Positions 62,768-64,000 of a DNA stretch of 64,000 nt are shown piece after piece (within the stretch, counting starts at the first letter, position 1; each line of letters begins with the position of its first letter). Position numbers and translations under genes: made by a program. The DNA is from JAUIET01 sp964352475 (GTDB taxonomy: Bacteria; Pseudomonadota; Gammaproteobacteria; Pseudomonadales; JAUIET01): the NCBI GenBank assembly GCA_964352475.1, contig CAYGSL010000012.1, forward strand, positions 34,105 to 98,104, in the 5' to 3' direction. The notes under the pieces are model-generated. The model saw only the letters and a list, made by a program, of their open reading frames with translations, was not told the DNA's origin and did no database searches.

Positions 62768-63133
62768 CTACGCTCGGCCACGCATAGCGTCACAATACTG
62801 AGCAACCGACACCAGTCCATCAACCGTTCGCATCAATTCGAGAGGCGCTTGTTCAGCGAATGCCCGGTTCGGTGTTCTTAGCCAATGCTGCAGATTGCCG
62901 GTATCGCCGCCCATCAAGGTATGTACGGAACGATAAATCCTCAATACAAGCGCGGCCAGCCGCCCAGGGTTTTGTTCCGGGTCAATCTGCTGGGTTTGAT
63001 ACATGCGTGAAAGCGTTGTTCTGTTAACGCCAAGAATGGCCGCCATCTGTTGATTTTCCAGAGACATCGCTTGTTGTGCGCGCAAAAGTGCCTTAGCCAA
63101 AACGGATTTAGCATCAGGTTGAGCCTGTTCCAT
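62768..63133 (-). CDS. Xre/MbcA/ParS-type antitoxin
   Basis: The 121-residue partner of the RES toxin. A helix-turn-helix is at about residues 30-52 (QMAAILGVNRTTLSRMYQTQ), and the C-terminal toxin-binding domain has the family signature NLQHWLRTPNRAFAEQAPLE. Such antitoxins block the toxin's active site and repress their own promoter. The ATG has GAGG six nt upstream. The promoter at 63181-63209 contains palindromes suited to autorepression. Confidence 0.88.
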   Translation of the reverse strand: MEQAQPDAKSVLAKALLRAQQAMSLENQQMAAILGVNRTTLSRMYQTQQIDPEQNPGRLAALVLRIYRSVHTLMGGDTGNLQHWLRTPNRAFAEQAPLELMRTVDGLVSVAQYCDAMRGRA

Positions 63134-63180
63134 ATCTGCCTCACATTAGCAATCAATTGATGGTGAGTATACATCATATA

Positions 63181-63209
63181 ATAATATTACGCAGTATATA
63201 CACATGCAA
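63181..63209 (-). promoter_or_regulatory. Promoter and likely operator of the RES-Xre pair
   Basis: The complement has -35 TTGCAT (63204-63209), a 17-nt spacer and -10 TATTAT (63181-63186). The palindrome GTATATAC (63194-63201) lies in the spacer and GTATAC (63167-63172) near the start site; both are within similar TGTATA-x-CT contexts and could be the antitoxin's operators. Confidence 0.5.
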
Positions 63210-63235
63210 ATTGTGCGCAGATATCACTTTTTGTG

Positions 63236-64000
63236 CTACGCAAGTATACCTTCATCCATATAAGTAGCGATCTCCTTGCTTGAAAACCCGTATTCAAGCA
63301 GTACCTCCTTGGTGTGCTGACCAAGTTTCGCAGGTGGGTTTCTAATTTTTGCATGGCTGCGACTGAATCTTGGCGCAGGTGTTGGCTGCCACACCTCGCC
63401 ATCATCAAGGAAAGTGCCCCGCTGCCGATGATGTTTATGATGGCGAACTTCTTCAAGTGACAATACAGGGGCGTAACACGCATCAGTCCCCTCCAGCAGC
63501 TCGTCCCATTCGTCACGGGTCTTCTGCTTGATCAGCTCCGCCATTTGTTCTTTCATCGCGGGCCAATTGCCTATGTCATACTGATTCGCAAACTCGGTTT
63601 TTGCGGCCAATCCCAGCCGTTGTAGCAGCTCGGCGTAAAATTGTGGCTCTATAGCACCAATCGATACGTACTTGTTATCAGATGTTTCGTAAATTTCGTA
63701 GAAATGCGCGCCACTGTCCAGCATGTTCGTGCCGCGCTGATCGCTCCAGAAATTCGCCTGGAATGCGGCGAACACGCTGGTCATCAAGGTTGCTGTACCA
63801 TCGATCATTGCTGCATCAACCACTTGGCCAAGCCCGGAGCGCTGGGCTTCCAGAAGCGCCGACACCATACCAAACGCCAGCATCAACCCACCGCCACCAA
63901 AATCACCAAGTAGATTCAGCGGTATCGCAGGCTTTTCACCCGCACGCCCTATCGCGTGAGCCGCGCCGGCCAGAGATACATAGTTAATATCGTGGCCGGC
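63236..64000 (-). CDS. CaiB/BaiF CoA-transferase (alpha-methylacyl-CoA racemase-like), C-terminal part
   Basis: The last 254 codons of a family III CoA-transferase; the N-terminus, with the catalytic Asp, is beyond the right edge. Visible are AGHDINYVSLAGAAHAIG, LLGDFGGGGLMLAFGMVSAL, VVDAAMIDGTATLM, and EFANQYDIGNWPAMKEQMAE. The G-H-D-I-N-Y-x-x-L-A segment favours alpha-methylacyl-CoA racemase, an enzyme of branched-chain and bile-acid-type side-chain oxidation. It lies upstream of the toxin-antitoxin pair on the same strand, 102 nt from the antitoxin. Confidence 0.9.
   Translation of the reverse strand, partial: AGHDINYVSLAGAAHAIGRAGEKPAIPLNLLGDFGGGGLMLAFGMVSALLEAQRSGLGQVVDAAMIDGTATLMTSVFAAFQANFWSDQRGTNMLDSGAHFYEIYETSDNKYVSIGAIEPQFYAELLQRLGLAAKTEFANQYDIGNWPAMKEQMAELIKQKTRDEWDELLEGTDACYAPVLSLEEVRHHKHHRQRGTFLDDGEVWQPTPAPRFSRSHAKIRNPPAKLGQHTKEVLLEYGFSSKEIATYMDEGILA

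Noticed and set aside
1..64000. rRNA, tRNA, prophage or intact insertion sequence
   Set aside because: No transposase, integrase, phage gene or cloverleaf-like sequence was seen; the few gaps over 200 nt are accounted for by promoters, palindromes or the remnant gene.

Overview
The window reads as chromosome of a polar-flagellated, piliated, aerobic gammaproteobacterium, probably marine and near the Pseudomonadales/former Cellvibrionales. The grounds are the Pseudomonas-type flagellar order (fliEFGHIJ ... fliKLMNOPQR-flhB, flhA-flhF-fleN-fliA, motCD, then ccm), the zipA-smc pair, a minor-pilin/pilY1 operon and a LexA-controlled imuAB/dnaE2 mutasome. I cannot name the genus from sequence alone. 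No rRNA, tRNA, CRISPR array, prophage or intact insertion sequence was seen.

Region 1 (1-12.1 kb, all minus strand): the N-terminal end of ligA, then zipA, smc, and a complete cytochrome c maturation operon ccmABCDEFGHI. Transcription runs from high to low coordinates, so ccmA is first.

Region 2 (12.1-34.9 kb, all minus strand): most of the flagellar basal body, export apparatus, C-ring, stator and regulators. Three sigma-54-like sites precede fliE, fliL and flhA, suggesting three transcription units. The cheYZAB block usual between fliA and motC is absent, as is cheW between motD and ccmA, yet FliM keeps its CheY-binding segment. Extra genes are an unknown two-TM protein between fliR and flhB, and an Hpt protein plus an anti-sigma-type ATPase between fliJ and fliK.

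Region 3 (34.9-39.3 kb): a flavodoxin, a zinc-free NADP-dependent oxidoreductase, two short-chain dehydrogenases and an outer-membrane-type protein of unknown function.

Region 4 (39.3-42.3 kb): two unrelated 112-bp inverted-repeat elements, a LexA box, imuA and imuB (reading frames overlapping by 197 nt), then a decayed sugar-nucleotide gene remnant.

Region 5 (42.3-49.5 kb): metabolic genes: thioesterase, serine/threonine dehydratase, MFS transporter, arginase/agmatinase-family hydrolase, acyl-CoA synthetase, DUF3291 protein and a lipoprotein amidohydrolase.

Region 6 (49.5-56.5 kb): a type IV minor-pilin operon (fimU/fimT-like, pilV, pilW, pilX, unknown, pilY1, pilE) with a consensus promoter and a perfect CRP/Vfr palindrome at its head.

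Region 7 (56.5-64 kb): dnaE2 with its own LexA box, a DUF1513 lipoprotein, a luciferase-family oxidoreductase, a RES-Xre toxin-antitoxin pair and the C-terminal part of a CaiB/BaiF CoA-transferase running off the right edge.
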